This document shows, piece by piece, positions 20,722 to 31,729 of a stretch of 64,000 nucleotides of DNA. Under the pieces are notes generated by a model that saw only the letters and a program-made list of their open reading frames with translations, was not told where the DNA came from and did no database searches. Position numbers and translations under genes: made by a program. The stretch lies in contig NC_037257.1 of NCBI RefSeq assembly GCF_000002425.4, positions 15,324,708-15,388,707 on the forward strand. Reading direction: 5' to 3'. Position 1 is the stretch's first letter. Each line of letters opens with the position of its first letter. The DNA comes from Physcomitrium patens (lineage: Eukaryota > Streptophyta > Bryopsida > Funariales > Funariaceae).

Positions 20722-20967
20722 ACAAAGTGGGAGTATTAAAGTAAATGGAATATAAGTTATAAGGAAAAAGATATTATCTTAGATAAGTTGCTAATGGTCA
20801 AAGGGTAGCAAAAGGATGAAAGAAAGTTATGAAGGTAGCGACTAGGATTATAGGTGACAACTAGGATTTAATGTGACAACTAGGTTAAGAGTAATTTAGG
20901 ATTTAGTTGGATGACAGTAAGATGAATGTTAGCCAAAATGGATGTAATCTCTATCTATAAATAATGG
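20722..20967 (+). repeat. Purine tract and first part of 3' LTR, copia I
   Basis: ACAAAGTGGGAG (20722-20733) is the purine tract just upstream of the LTR. The LTR begins TATTAAAGTAAATGG, so the initial TG has become TA. It aligns with the 5' LTR up to CTATAAATAATGG, where a GC-rich insertion starts. Confidence 0.83.
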
Positions 20968-22277
20968 TATCGTATTACGTGCTTTCTTGCTCGAGAACGC
21001 GCCGGGCGTCTGGCTGTAGAAGGTAGTATGGAGATTCGCCGATAGTCAAGCAGTCTATCAGTTTTTGACTGCTGGAATATAAATGACTGCAATAATGTAC
21101 TGTAAATCTATACGGATGCTCTTCAACTGCTTATCGAAGTCTTTTTTTTTTTGCCCCAGCCGATAGGTCTTTAGACGTTATAGAGAACCCCAAACAACCC
21201 AAACTGTTAATCTTCAATACTCCTTTGTACTTACGATCTTGTATCCACTGACTGTTCTGTTAGATTAACCCAATAAATTTCATTCACTCCGCATACTCAA
21301 TCCTATAGACACCCCTTTAATCCTTCAATCACAGACGTAACTCGATTTTACAAAACAGTCAAGAGTATTCAAACCCACTTCATTTAAAAATCTCGATTCA
21401 CCATTACAACACTGACTTCAGCAGCGATTGCCACAGTCTTCCCAAAACTCTATGAAGAAGAAAAATCCAAATTCTATGTCTTTCCTTCCCCGACCCGAAG
21501 CATGAAGCTCCTCTCTCTAATTCCCTTGATCTTCACAAAACCTCCCATGAAACCGAACTGGTAACCTTGCAAAAGCTTGAAAAACTCGCCCCCCCTTCCC
21601 CCCCCCCGATTCCCCCCTAACCTTATCCTCTGAATTTCTTCAATCTTCCGTCTTAGATTCGGAATTGGCTCCCACCTCAAGCTTGGATCCGAAATTGGCT
21701 CTCGTCGTCAAGCTTTCTCCTCCATTTTTGCCTTTAAGAAATCCATTTACCGAAACAACGTTCCCTGAGATGACACAGAGAACAGGACAGCCTGAAACAA
21801 AATCGAACCCCGTAATCGGGACCACATTGAGTCGCCCGACCAATTCAGGTCCTATATTGGGAAAGATGCTCGTAGTAACCTGGATGTTCCCGTAATTGGG
21901 TCAAATTGGTCCTCGCGTCAGATTGGCTAAGACCCGTAGTAAGACCTGGATTTCCCGTAATTAGACTGCATTGGGTTGACCGGCCAATTCAGGTCTCATA
22001 TTGGATAAGAGGACCCCGATTGGATTATCGAAATTGGATCCAATTGGCTCTTCAAATCCGTCGTGTGAATTGGTCCTTCTCTTCTTGCTGACTCTCGTTA
22101 TTGGAATCAAACGGAGCATTTCAGTATGCCCCGGCTGACTGTAACGGAGTGACTGAACCTGACCACTCAGTATTTGTACTGGAGTTCGTTGATGCTCCCA
22201 ATATTTGAGGTAACTGAATATTAATAAAATTCCCCTTTCTTTTTATTTTCACTGTATACTCGTGTTACAACACGACA
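20968..22277. mobile_element. GC-rich solo LTR inserted in 3' LTR of copia I
   Basis: A 1.3-kb block starts TATCGTATTACG and ends ACACGACA. The terminal TGTCGT...ACGACA inverted ends fit if the first G decayed to A. The flanking atgg (20964-20967) and acgg (22278-22281) are a probable 4-5 bp duplication with one transition. It includes a C-rich run (21587-21620), an AATAAA at about 21270 and two related copies of a roughly 100-base segment (CCCGTAAT...CCAATTCAGGTC..ATATTGG, about 21805-21900 and 21950-22010). I see no protein gene. It is markedly richer in G and C than its surroundings, so it is probably the youngest layer here. Confidence 0.65.
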
Positions 22278-22377
22278 ACGGGTGTTGAAAGTAAAAAGAT
22301 CTCATTCCACACTTCTCTTGTATCTAAACTTGCTGTTTTCTACTCAATTGTGTCTTGCTTCTTATATTTCTTCAATA
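22278..22377 (+). repeat. Second part of 3' LTR, copia I
   Basis: GTGTTGAAAGTAAAAAGATC, then CTCATTCCACACTTCTC, ending TTCTTCAATA at 22377. This continues the alignment to 5' LTR bases 17672-17771 after the GC-rich insertion. It is followed by the right gagta duplication (22378-22382). Confidence 0.85.
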
Positions 22378-22382
22378 GAGTA

Positions 22383-23399
22383 AAAGATACCTATTCTTGA
22401 TAGTAATCTTATTGAGTCCTCAATAATCTATGAACATTTGCAATGATCTATCTTTTTTCTTTACAAATAAGATAGAAGCTCTAACAAAAGATTTCTTTGC
22501 TAAGTTCTTGGTAATATACTTCTTGAGCTCAATCAACTCATTTTATGATAAACTATAGATTGGACCAAATGATGGTTGACTTCTCTCTTTAAGTTCAATT
22601 GAGCAATCATATAGACAATGTTCTAGTAAAATATCTATATTCTTTTTTTCAAAAATATCTTGAAAAACTTGATATTATCTTGGAATGTCACTTGAAGCCT
22701 TTCCATCATTAAAAATGGGTGTGACATATATAATAAAAGGCGATGTTCTTTTTGCAGTATGCAAGAAAGTTTTTGCACCTACAAATATGAGTTTAGCTAT
22801 ACTAGACTCATGACTTTCTATAAAATTATTAATAATACTCTGAAGAAAGTTAAGTTTATAAGAAATCCAATCTATGAAAGAATTATACTTTTCTAGCCAC
22901 AATAAATCTTAAATGACCGCATTAGAAGGAGATCTAATTATATTAAATATTATGCAACTACTATGACTATTTATTGCTATATCTATAGGAAGTGTTTCAT
23001 GAATAATATCTCTAAAAGATAACAGATGGCTATCTATGACTTCTACATGTATGGATTTAGTTTTCTATACTAATAATATTCTATGGCTTTTAACAAAAAA
23101 ATTATCTTAGAAATAAATTGAGGCTCTTGAATCTATTAATGCAAAGGCTTTATAATTATTAGATCATAAATAACATCTATTATAAAATAATAAGAAGATT
23201 TTGAGGAGAGGATAGGACCTTCATTTGTATAAGATTTTAGCCGCACGATCCGTATAGTAGATGGAAAAATTTATTTTTTGATATTTTTTCATTTTTGACA
23301 GTAGTACTCTTTATTTTGTAGTTGCATTGTTTCTTTAGATAATGTTGAGCAGTGTACTTAGCTTCTCCATAATATAAATACAATCTTTCTTGATAATGG
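22383..23399 (-). pseudogene. Zinc knuckle, protease and RT start, element D
   Basis: The minus strand, from 23399 down, gives a zinc knuckle in which every Cys is Tyr (LYLYYGEAKYTAQHYL), the protease motif ALIDSRASIYF (catalytic Gly replaced by Arg, near 23110-23140), WLEKYNSFIDWISYKLNF, the linker, and the RT start (FGPIYSLS). It is continuous in order with 16331-17501 once copia I is removed. Confidence 0.8.
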
Positions 23400-24653
23400 T
23401 GTCATATTGTAAATGCTTACAGTATGTAAAAATTAGTTAAAACATATTATATATTGATAAATCTAGATGTATGTTAGAGTGGCTAGTAGATTAAATTAAA
23501 AGGAGTTGGAATAAGAAACTTTACTTTGTTTCTTTATTTCTTTTGATTTTGACATATATATATATATATAGGACCTAAATGTTTAGTATGAAACCTTGGG
23601 AAAAGGTGGAAACCTAAGGATGAAAATCTAAACTAGTAGGAAGCTAATTGGAAGGGATGAAAGCAAGGCATGGTCGGATGAAGGCAAGGAATGGGGAACT
23701 TCATCCCTATTGGTCGAATACCATGCCCAATGGGCTTTGAGGAGGCTGCCCGCGACCTTAAGAAGGGTTTCGGCGACTTCAAAGGAGGCATTCGGAGATT
23801 AAAAGCTGTGGTTGTAAAGTTTAGGGTTTGGAGAACAATTTGTGTACAAAAATTAGAGGATTTGGAGTTAGGGTGAAAAAGTTATAACCGTTTGAAGTTA
23901 AGGTATTTGTTTAAGACATACTATTGCTCTTTTGAAAGTACGAAGAGTTTTATAGCAGCTTTTGAAGATCAGAAGAAGCAATTGGAACAGCGATTTCAAG
24001 GCCTATATCTCTCACAAAAAATTATTGCTTTTGGAGTTCATATGAAGGAGTTGTAAGGAGTTGAAGGCGGCGCTTCCAAATCAAAAGTAGTAAATAAGCG
24101 GGTTTGTTTGTAGTAATGGTTGGAGCCATAACTTGAGTTTTCGGACGAATTTTAGGCTCAAACTTTTTGGAAAATGTAAAATTTTGTCTTAAGAAGCTAT
24201 ACATAAAAATTTCGTCGCATTTGAGCTTATATTTTGTGAGATATGAAGAAAATTGCACGCGGATGTATAAAGACAAGGGTTTGAAGCGACTGTTAGGGAT
24301 TTCAAGATATCTCAAGATCTGCAATGAATTTGCGGTTGAAAATTGTTGTAGAAGTTAATAAGAATACATCAATACCTCATGTAAAATTTGAGTTTTTTTG
24401 GACGGTCGGATTAAGAGATATGAGGTGTTGAAGTTCAAGAAAGTCTCCACATAAGAATAAATAAGGATTTAGAAGATTTTATCATATTTTGAAAGTTGTG
24501 GGTTACTTGAGGATTGTGTATTTGGTGTAATTACTCAAAAAGAGAAAAATTATATATAAACTTAGGGCTTCCCTTATTTTCAAGCTTGATTGAATAATTA
24601 GTGACAGCCAGAAGCCTAGCATTTTCTTGAGGCAAACTCTCTCTACCCCGACA
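23400..24653. mobile_element. Non-coding LTR-like unit U3
   Basis: Begins TGTCATATTG (t at 23400) and ends CGACA (24649-24653), with TGTC...GACA inverted ends. It interrupts the D gag: the flanks CTTGATAAT and ACAATAAGTC correspond to neighbouring bases in element B (near 5965-5990). U4 is a diverged copy. It shares its 3' terminal block (GACAGCCAGAAGCC, TTTTCTTGAGGCAA) with U1 and U4. A (TA)n run lies at 23554-23570. No coding capacity is recognised. Confidence 0.6.
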
Positions 24654-24913
24654 ACAATAAGTCTTTTTTCGTTCAGTAAGAAGTTTAAAATGTATTATAT
24701 TAATTTGCATGTCTTTTACTTCCAAATTTTTAGATTGAAAGGTCATCAGTGTTTTCATTGAATTGTAATAACATAGAGGTTCTCTTTTGTGATTCTTGGA
24801 TTAAAATTCAAAAAGTCAATTGTCATACTTTACAACAAAATCAAATGCTTGATTCAAGTTGAAGCAGATCTGATCATGTCTGTATCTTCACTTCTTGTCA
24901 TTTTTGTTACTTC
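24654..24913 (-). pseudogene. Gag middle part, element D
   Basis: The minus strand matches the capsid-to-zinc-knuckle section of B gag: AFDFVVKYDN-LFEF aligns with AIDIAVKCVNLFFEIR, and the nucleotide block CATTTTAAACTTCTTACTGA aligns with CATTTTAAACCTCTTATCGA of B. It is cut on the left by U3 and on the right by element C. Confidence 0.7.
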
Positions 24914-25492
24914 AGGTGGTAATAAACTGAATTGAAGTTACAGACATATATAGGTATTCTAGCAATATCTATATGATTAGGTAGGAATAGGTAAAAGTAG
25001 ATAAAAGTAGATTAATCTCATAAAACCTTTTAGAAAAGCTTCCTAGAAGATTCATAGATGTTGCTTGATTTTATATATATTTGTAGTTGATTGAAGTGAG
25101 AAACTTGGTCAACAAATTAACCACGTGTTGATAGCTTACAAAACAAGCTAATTATGTGGCAGACATATAGAAAACTTACCTTACAAATTAAGATATGTGA
25201 CTTGCAAAGTCAACATGTTTTGGAGGTCCTATAAGACATAGCTACGTAGCTCCTAGTTAAGACTATATATGGAGACAAGAGTGAGGCCTTCTTCACTCTT
25301 ATCAATGTCTTTCTAGTCCTTAGTCTTGTTTTAAGTCTTTTTAGTCTTTTTATTTTTAATAATAGTCATTTTAGTTTAATATTACATTACTTTTTGAGTG
25401 ACTTTTTAGTTCTATTCAACGATATAAGAGTAAATTGAAGATTTTTTTTCTTCAAGATTTATGTCCTTGATAATTTGATAAGAGTGCTAACA
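24914..25492 (+). repeat. 5' LTR of element C
   Basis: Aligned with 29101-29665: shared blocks include AAAAGTAGATTAATCTCATA, GAAACTTGGTCAACAAATTA, TTTTGGAGGTCCT, TATATATGGAGACAAGAG (likely promoter/start region) and CTTCACTCTTATCAATGTC. The exact 5' end is uncertain because the first 40 bases differ between the two LTRs. The 3' end is placed at GTGCTAACA. Confidence 0.78.
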
Positions 25493-25510
25493 TATTATTT
25501 TTGTCTTGTT

Positions 25511-25680
25511 TTAGAAGTGAGTGGATTACTCTACTTCTATTGTTGTATTTTGAAAGTTGCAGACTATCTACCTTTAAACAAAAAAATCTTATTTTCTAAC
25601 ACTAATCTTTTTCTTAAAGAGAGTAGATTACCCCTCTTTGTCAAAAAATTTATTAGAGGTTGCACATTATCCTCCTCTAA
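25511..25680 (+). other. 5' leader hairpins of element C
   Basis: Two stem-loops: TAGAAGT at 25512-25518 pairs with ACTTCTA at 25533-25539, with an inner GAGT/ACTC stem; TTAGAGG at 25653-25659 pairs with CCTCTAA at 25674-25680. The loops carry GGATTAC or CATTATCC. They correspond in position and loop motif to the hairpins of A and D. A role in packaging, dimerisation or translation is possible but not shown. Confidence 0.6.
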
Positions 25681-25725
25681 TTTAATTTTTTGAATTTATC
25701 TAAATTATATATAGAAGAAAAAATT

Positions 25726-26487
25726 ATGGATGCTACTCTTAGTAGAAGTAGAAATAAATTTGCAACTATTGCAGATCTTCATGAGCTTGTCAACATTTTA
25801 AGAATAGAAATCTCATATATTTCTAATGTGAATCATGGAGGTACTATACCTATGCCTATGGAAGAAGTTTAGAGTCTGTGATAAGAAGTTGTATAGTTAA
25901 AGAAAGCAAGTAGATCGATCTCATAACCAAATCTATGGAGTCTTACTTCTACAAGTATGACAAAGACAAAGATTAGTATACCTCAAAAGTTTAATGGAAC
26001 AAGTTAAAAATTTTGAAGATTTTTACAACAAGTCAAGATCTATCTAAAATTGCATCCTTTCCAATACCCTGATGGATTTACTTAAGTCGGAATCATAAGC
26101 ACACTTCTATCAAGAAGTGTTCTTTCTTGGTTTGTACCTTTAATAGAAAAAGATTCGAAACTCCTTCATGATTTGAATTCATTCTTAGAAGTGTTTATGG
26201 CCACACTCAAAGAAAGTGGTTAAGAAAGAGTATCAGAGACAAAGCTTTTATTTTTATGGCAAGGATTACAATTAGCCACCATAATTGCTACTAAATTTTA
26301 AAACCTCGCTTGCGATATAGATTGGAATGAAAAAGCCCTTATCAATAAATTTTGATATGGGTTGAAGGATAATATCAAAGACTTATTACTGATAATCCCA
26401 AAGATAAAAAATTTAGAATAATTTATTGCTTAAGCCATTATATGTGACAATCGATCATTTGAAAGATGTCAAGAATAAAGATATGAA
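25726..26487 (+). pseudogene. Gag, element C
   Basis: ATG 25726 opens MDATLSRSRNKFATIADLHE, then LVNILRIEISYISNVNHGG. The capsid region follows in broken frames (LKLHPFQYPDGF, LLSRSVLSWFVPLIEKDSKL, DIDWNEKALINKF). It ends near 26487 without a zinc knuckle, fused by deletion to the RT thumb. Confidence 0.8.
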
Positions 26488-27180
26488 GTTTTTATTTGTT
26501 GTGTGTTATAAAAACTAAGAAATGTAGGATTATATGCAAAGATAGAAAAGTGTGTATTCTACACTGCTCAAGTTGATTTTTTGGGATACATCATTTTTAA
26601 TAAAAGCCTTATGATAGATCTAAAGAAGGTCCAAACTATCATAGATTGGAAGATCTTAAAAACAATAAGAGATGTGTAATGCTTTTTGGGCTTTGCCAAT
26701 TATTACCAAATCTTTATCAAGAACTTTTTTCAAGTTATAGCTTTACTTACATATTTTACTTGTAAAAACAAAATTGAGTGAAATAAAGAAGCCAAAGCAT
26801 CATTTGTTACTTTGAAGAAGGAATTTATTTTTCCACCAACTTTGTATCGCATCAACTTTTCTAAGGCATTCTTTATGGAAAAAGCTGCATCAAATTTTGC
26901 CTTGCATTCAATATTGTTACAAATAAAAATAGATGATAAATTCTATACAATAGTTTTTTATTCTAGGAAATTTTTAGCAGCCAAGAATAACTATGAGATC
27001 CACGAAAAAGAACTTCTTGTAATTGTAGATTCATTTCAAAAATGGCTTTATTATCTAGAAGACGCTTCAAGTCTAATCACAGTATATACAAATCATAAGA
27101 ACCTTGAGTATTTTATGTTGGCATGTATTTTGAATCGTTGCCAAGCCAGTTAGAGCATGTCATTATTAAGATTTGATTTT
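26488..27180 (+). pseudogene. RT thumb and RNase H, element C
   Basis: Starts abruptly in the RT thumb (KLRNVGLYAKIEKCVFYTAQ, VDFLGYIIFNK), then CFLGFANYYQIFIKNFFQVI and a 113-codon open RNase H piece (YRINFSKAFFMEKAASNFAL, FYSRKFLAAKNNYEIHEKEL, VYTNHKNLEYF). The catalytic Asp of M-E-T-D-A-S is lost (MEKAAS). The RT palm with the Y-x-D-D box is deleted. Confidence 0.85.
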
Positions 27181-28600
27181 AAGATTACATAATAATCTAA
27201 ACAACAACAAGACTTATGAAATATTTTTTCTAGACACACTTATCTTATACCAAAAGAAGGAGTCACATATTTTCATCAACAAAGAATAATCCTCTTGAAG
27301 CCAGAGCATTTTTATCTTCGAGCAATGAAATCAATATTGATTGTTGATTTGAGCTTTTTTAAACAAATTCAATCAAGTATGCCCTCTGATCTTTTTATTT
27401 ATAATATCAAGAATCTTTCTTTTCAGTCTTATGATGTTTCAAAGTTTGAATTCAAATACAACCTTCTTTATTTGAAAGGATGTTTATATATTCTAAAAAG
27501 AGAAGCATATTTACGTGTTCTTTAAGCAGGTCATGACTTTCCAATGGTAAGCCATTTTGGATATAACAAGACTTTAGAGCTTAAATCTAGAGATTTTTGG
27601 TGGCGACAAATGTGGAAGGTAATAAAAGACTTTGTCTAGTCATGTGACATTTGTTCAAGTTCAAAAACTCTTCGTCATCAATCCTATAGACTTTTCCAAC
27701 TATTACCTATATCTAAACAACCATGATCTTTTATTTCTATGGATTTTATTATAGATCTTTCAAGTTCAAGTTCATATGATTCTATATTTGTAATCATAGA
27801 TCGCTTCATCAAAATGGCATATTTTATATCATGTACAAAATCTATTTTAGATGAAAAAATAGCTAAGCTTTTAATTAATAATATCTATTACTATCATAGA
27901 TTATCAAAGGATATTATATTAGATAGGAAGACTCATTTTGTATCAAGATTTTAGAGAATCTTATTTAAGATTCTAAAGATGGATACAAAACTTTCTTCGA
28001 CTTTGCATCCTTAAATTCATAGACAAACAAAACAAATGAATTAAGTTCTAGAGTAGTTTTTGAGGTGTACCATTAAGTATCATCAAAATGATTGGACAAC
28101 TCTTTTGCCATTAGCAAAGTTTGTATATAATAAATTGGTACATTCTTCTATTCAACAAATACCTTGATGTCCCAATTATGGTTATCATCTCTAAGTTGAT
28201 ACTTTTGATCTTTGAAAAGTTGGTAATCCTATGACAAAAGATTTAGCAAATCATTTGTTAGAGTTATATACAACAATGAAGAAACAATTAAAGGAAGCTG
28301 AAGAACGACAAAGAATCAATACAGATACCTATTATAAGGAACAAATTCAATTCAATTTACATGATAAGGTATGATTACTTTATTACAATATGAAGACTAT
28401 TTGTTTTTGTCATAAATTGGATTATTATAGACTAAAACTTTTTCTTATTTGTGAACAAATTAATCTTGTTGCTTATTGATTACATCTACCAAAGTCTATG
28501 GAGATTCACCTTGTATTTCATATATCCCTTCTTGAGCCATATAAGATAGTGAATATCTCAAGAAGAAGAAAAATCCCACTTCTTCCTATAGAAGTGGATA
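27181..28600 (+). pseudogene. Integrase, element C
   Basis: Linker MPSDLFIYNIKNLSFQSYD; zinc-binding part HFGYNKTLELKSRDFWWRQM and SCDICSSSKTLRHQ; core SMDFIIDLSSSSSYDSIFVI with the first Asp; LSKDIILDRKTHFVSRF with the second Asp; a degraded Q-T-x-x-M-N block; C-terminal FNLHDKV and IHLVFHISLLEPYKIVNI. Stops are frequent. The chromodomain that should follow at about 28600 is deleted. Confidence 0.86.
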
Positions 28601-28641
28601 AATATCAAAATATACTTTTCTATTTTTGTGATGCTTAAGAG

Positions 28642-29090
28642 ATGGAGAACCAACAACCAACAGATTCAACTCAAGAGCTTTCATTTGTAAACTTACCAGA
28701 TGAGACATTGTGATTGTTACAACCTTCAAGATAACGAAATCAAGATGAAGATCCTCAAGAATGACATGTCCTTCTTCAAATAGATGGCAAAATACAATAT
28801 TTTGGTATCATGACCTTAGAAGAGACTTTCGATGTTTGGTGATTTTATTAGAGGTAAGAATAACTCCTAACAATATTCTAAATATTTTATTTGAAGGAAG
28901 TTACAAAGGCCTCAATAATGATCAAATAATAGGGTGATCTTCTCGCCCTAGTATAGGATACTATCGATGGCTTAGAGGACCTATCAACCATCTTCAAAGA
29001 GAAGAAAGATTGGAGTATGTGGTAAATATAATTTGCCACATCTTGGACTTTCTCAACATATGAAGATTGTTCCTTGTAGAACTTGTTCCT
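28642..29090 (+). pseudogene. Extra frame downstream of integrase, element C
   Basis: ATG 28642 opens MENQQPTDSTQELSFVNLPD, followed by stops in the same codons as in element B. Further on, a second frame, IGYYRWLRGPINHL then EERLEYVVNIICHILDFLNI, has clear counterparts in B (GYYRWLKGPINHL) and D (EYMANIICCILDFFNI). The region ends at the purine tract AGAAAGGAGG (29091-29100). No known family is recognised. Confidence 0.5.
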
Positions 29091-29665
29091 AGAAAGGAGG
29101 ATAATATCTTGGACATACATAAGTATTTTAATAAATACCTATATAATTATGTAGGAATAAGTAAAAGTAGATAAAAGTAGATTAATCTCATAAAACCTTT
29201 TAAAAAAGCTTCTTAGAAGCTTCATAGACGCTGCTTGACTTTACATGTATTTGTAGTTGATTGATAGCTAAGAAACTTGGTCAACAAATTAAGTACATGT
29301 TGATAACTTGTGGAACAAGCTAATTATGTGGCCCACATACAGAAAACTTACCTTGTAAGTTAAGATACTTGTCTTGCAAAGTCAACACATTTTGGAGGTC
29401 CTTCAAGACATCACCATGTAGCTCTTAGTTAAGAGTATATATGGAGGCAAGAGTGAGGCCTTCTTCATTCTTATTAATGTCTTTCTAGTCCTTAGTCTTG
29501 TTTCAAGTCTTTATAGTCTTCTTGTTTTTGATAATAGCCATTCTAGTTTAATATTACAACACCTTTTGAGTGACTTTCTAATTTTCTTCAATGACACAAG
29601 AGTATATTGAAGATTTTCTTTTTTTGAGATTTATATCCTTGACAATTGATGCATCGCAAGTATCA
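29091..29665 (+). repeat. Purine tract and 3' LTR of element C
   Basis: AGAAAGGAGG immediately precedes LTR start ATAATATC (29101). The LTR ends GATGCATCGCAAGTATCA at 29665, a tail also found next to the leader of element A. The promoter-like block TATATATGGAGGCAAGAG is near 29438. Confidence 0.8.
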
Positions 29666-29913
29666 GCTTCCTCAATTACTCTTATATTTGTGCCATTGCA
29701 CTCTTCATTTCAAGAAGCTGTACTATGATAGTATTTAGAATAAATATGTCTAATATTACTCAAGACAAGTAAAAAGAAAAACTTGAGAATAAAGAAAATA
29801 TTAAGAACAATATTAATTTAGAAGAAAGTAATCCGTAACTTCTAACACATTTATATCTTATCAAGAGAAAAACATAATCTACTCTTAATCAAGAAAAGAC
29901 AAAGCTCTAATAT
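29666..29913 (-). pseudogene. Gag start and hairpin leader of element D
   Basis: The minus strand has the leader with a perfect stem, TTAGAAG (29818-29824) with CTTCTAA (29839-29845), around GGATTAC, and a decayed primer site AATATTAGAGC next to the LTR (near 29902-29913) that differs from TGGTATCAGAGC mainly by transitions. Gag sequence follows to 29666, where element C is inserted. Confidence 0.65.
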
Positions 29914-30525
29914 TGTAAGTATATTCTTTTCAATCTATCAAAGACATAAATTGAAAGAAGATGTATAAACCTGTGAAATCCATGTCAAAAAAAAAGTGAT
30001 AAAATATAAATAAAGAAGAATGTATATTAAAAAAAATTGAAATAGCTATTGCCAAAAAAAAAAACTAAAAAACTAAAAAACTAAAAAACTAAAAAAAAAA
30101 AACTAAAAAAAAAACTAAAAACTCTTGAATTTAGACTAAAAGCAAGAAAGAAATTGATAAGAGTAAAGAGGGCTTCACTCTTGCCTCTATATATATTATC
30201 TACGTGGGATCTATGTAGCGACATTCTATAGGACCTCCAAAAACGTGTTGACTTTGCATGACATATATCTTGACTTGCAAGCTAAGTTTTCAATATGCTA
30301 CCATATAATTAACTTGTTCCGCAATCTATCAACACATGTGACACATGGGTAGCTTGTTGACCAAGTTTCTAACTTATCAATCAACTATAAATATATGTAA
30401 AGTCAAAATAGCATCTAGGAAGCTTTTAGGAAGCTTTTCTAGAAGGTATTATGAAATTAATCTACTTTTATCTAATTCTACCTATCTAAATAACAATTAT
30501 AGTAGGTATATATCTGTGATAATTT
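29914..30525 (-). repeat. 5' LTR of element D
   Basis: The minus strand starts near TTATCACAGATATATACC and ends ATATACTTACA at 29914. It contains the TATATATAGAGGCAAGAG block and a locally expanded (CTAAAAAA)n run at 30068-30118. It aligns with 15021-15325 plus 13221-13421. Confidence 0.75.
30068..30118 (+). repeat. CTAAAAAA simple repeat
   Basis: Irregular copies of CTAAAAAA within the D 5' LTR, absent from the other LTR of the same element, so it expanded after insertion. Confidence 0.85.
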
Positions 30526-30875
30526 TCCAGTGAAGTAGCAAACAATTTTAATTGATTCTTTATCAATATTACTAGTATAAAGAAAAATCTCATTAATATT
30601 TTTATGACATCTTCATATATTATAATTATAATTTTAGAAATTATTAAAATATTAATAAATTATTAGTTTTTAAATTAAAAAATATCTAATTAAAAAATAT
30701 ATTTTATCCATGCATTACTTTTGAAGAACTTAAATTAAAAAACTATAATAAAATAATAATATAAAAGTAAGTTGTTACATATTTTGATAATGTAAATATG
30801 CTTAATGTCTTAATATTGGTCTAATTAGAACTTAGAGGTTAAAATATGAAAATTAAAATTAAAATATAAAAAATG

Positions 30876-30916
<41 letters not shown>

Positions 30917-31729
30917 TATTATAAAAGTTACAACGTCAAATCTTAAAGTAAATTATAGATAATATTAATATAAAAATGTACTTAATTAAATAAGTCTTAT
31001 AAGATTCAACTTGATTAAGATAAATCTACTAATTTTTTTGACCTAAGATTAAGTTTAAGTTGATATTTAATTGGACTAAATATCAATAAATAGATAGATT
31101 TTGAAATAAAAGCATATAGATAGTAAAAGAATATTTGGCAAGATAAAGTAAGAAAATATCAAGAATAAGATAGAAGTTTTAGAAGAGAGATAAAAACAAT
31201 GTATTAATACATTTCATTTCAATAGAAAATATTTAAATGAAAGGTTTGTATGTTTTTGTGTAATTTTGTAGCTTTTCAAGACAAAAATCTTTATTTAATC
31301 TTTATCAATAATATTTATTGATATTATTGATGGTATAATATTAATATTATATTACTAGCAATATGTTCAATTGTATTCTCAATGTAGAATTGAAACTTTC
31401 ATGTTCACTGTCATATTGAAGGCATTGTTAGGATTGTAAACATCTCCAAATAAACTTCCTTTTTTTTTTTTTTTTTGGCTTTTAAAAAATCTTCACAAAA
31501 ACTCCCTCTATATACTTGTTAATTCCACAAAAAAAACACACAAGATCTCAGATCCAATTCAATGAGAATTCTAAATTTTTATTAAAAAATTGCATGTAAT
31601 TCCTCCCAAAAAATAGAAAGCTTCTGTATCTCCCTAATTTACAACCCCCCCCCCCCCCCTCTCAGATTTATCCTAATCGTTACTAAATTATATATATATA
31701 TATATATATAAAGATACATATGCAGACCA
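30526..31729. other. AT-rich intergenic DNA with homopolymer runs
   Basis: I see no gene or domain. It holds a run of 35 A (30878-30912), a C15 run (31645-31659) and a short (TA)n at about 31689-31710. Otherwise it is featureless AT-rich sequence with many stops in all frames. Confidence 0.7.

Larger units (their letters stand above)
17507..22377 (+). mobile_element. Ty1/copia element I, nested in element D
   Basis: A full-length copia element with 5' LTR, primer site, gag, a fused integrase remnant, RT-RNase H, purine tract and a 3' LTR that is itself split by another insertion. It is bounded by the exact 5-bp duplication gagta. A large internal deletion removed the zinc knuckle, protease and integrase core. 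A solo LTR of the same family lies at 62985-63301. Confidence 0.9.
24914..29665 (+). mobile_element. Ty3 chromovirus C, both LTRs, internal deletion
   Basis: A plus-strand element with recognisable 5' LTR (24914-25492), hairpin leader, gag, RT thumb, RNase H, integrase, downstream frame, purine tract and 3' LTR (29101-29665). The zinc knuckle, protease, RT catalytic core and chromodomain are deleted. It is inserted into the gag of element D, with acttc (24909-24913) and gcttc (29666-29670) as a probable 4/5 target duplication. The two LTRs are alignable throughout but clearly diverged. Confidence 0.85.
13221..30525 (-). mobile_element. Ty3 chromovirus D expanded by nested insertions
   Basis: Reading right to left: 5' LTR (29914-30525), hairpin leader, gag start (29666-29817), gag continuation (24654-24913), zinc knuckle, protease and RT start (22383-23399), RT and RNase H (16300-17506), integrase (15337-16300), purine tract and 3' LTR (15021-15325, then 13221-13421). 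Each gap is filled by a separate insertion: C, U3, copia I with its own insert, and U2. Alignment to A, B and C shows that the pieces join in the correct order, so this is one element and not several fragments. It is dead throughout. Confidence 0.8.

Noticed and set aside
21665..22091. Plus-strand frames of 76 and 61 codons in the GC-rich insert
   Set aside because: No recognisable domain; they lie in a probable solo LTR with internally duplicated modules.
30878..30912. Long A run as a retroposon poly-A tail
   Set aside because: No upstream retrogene or LINE sequence and no target duplication was found; treated as a simple repeat.
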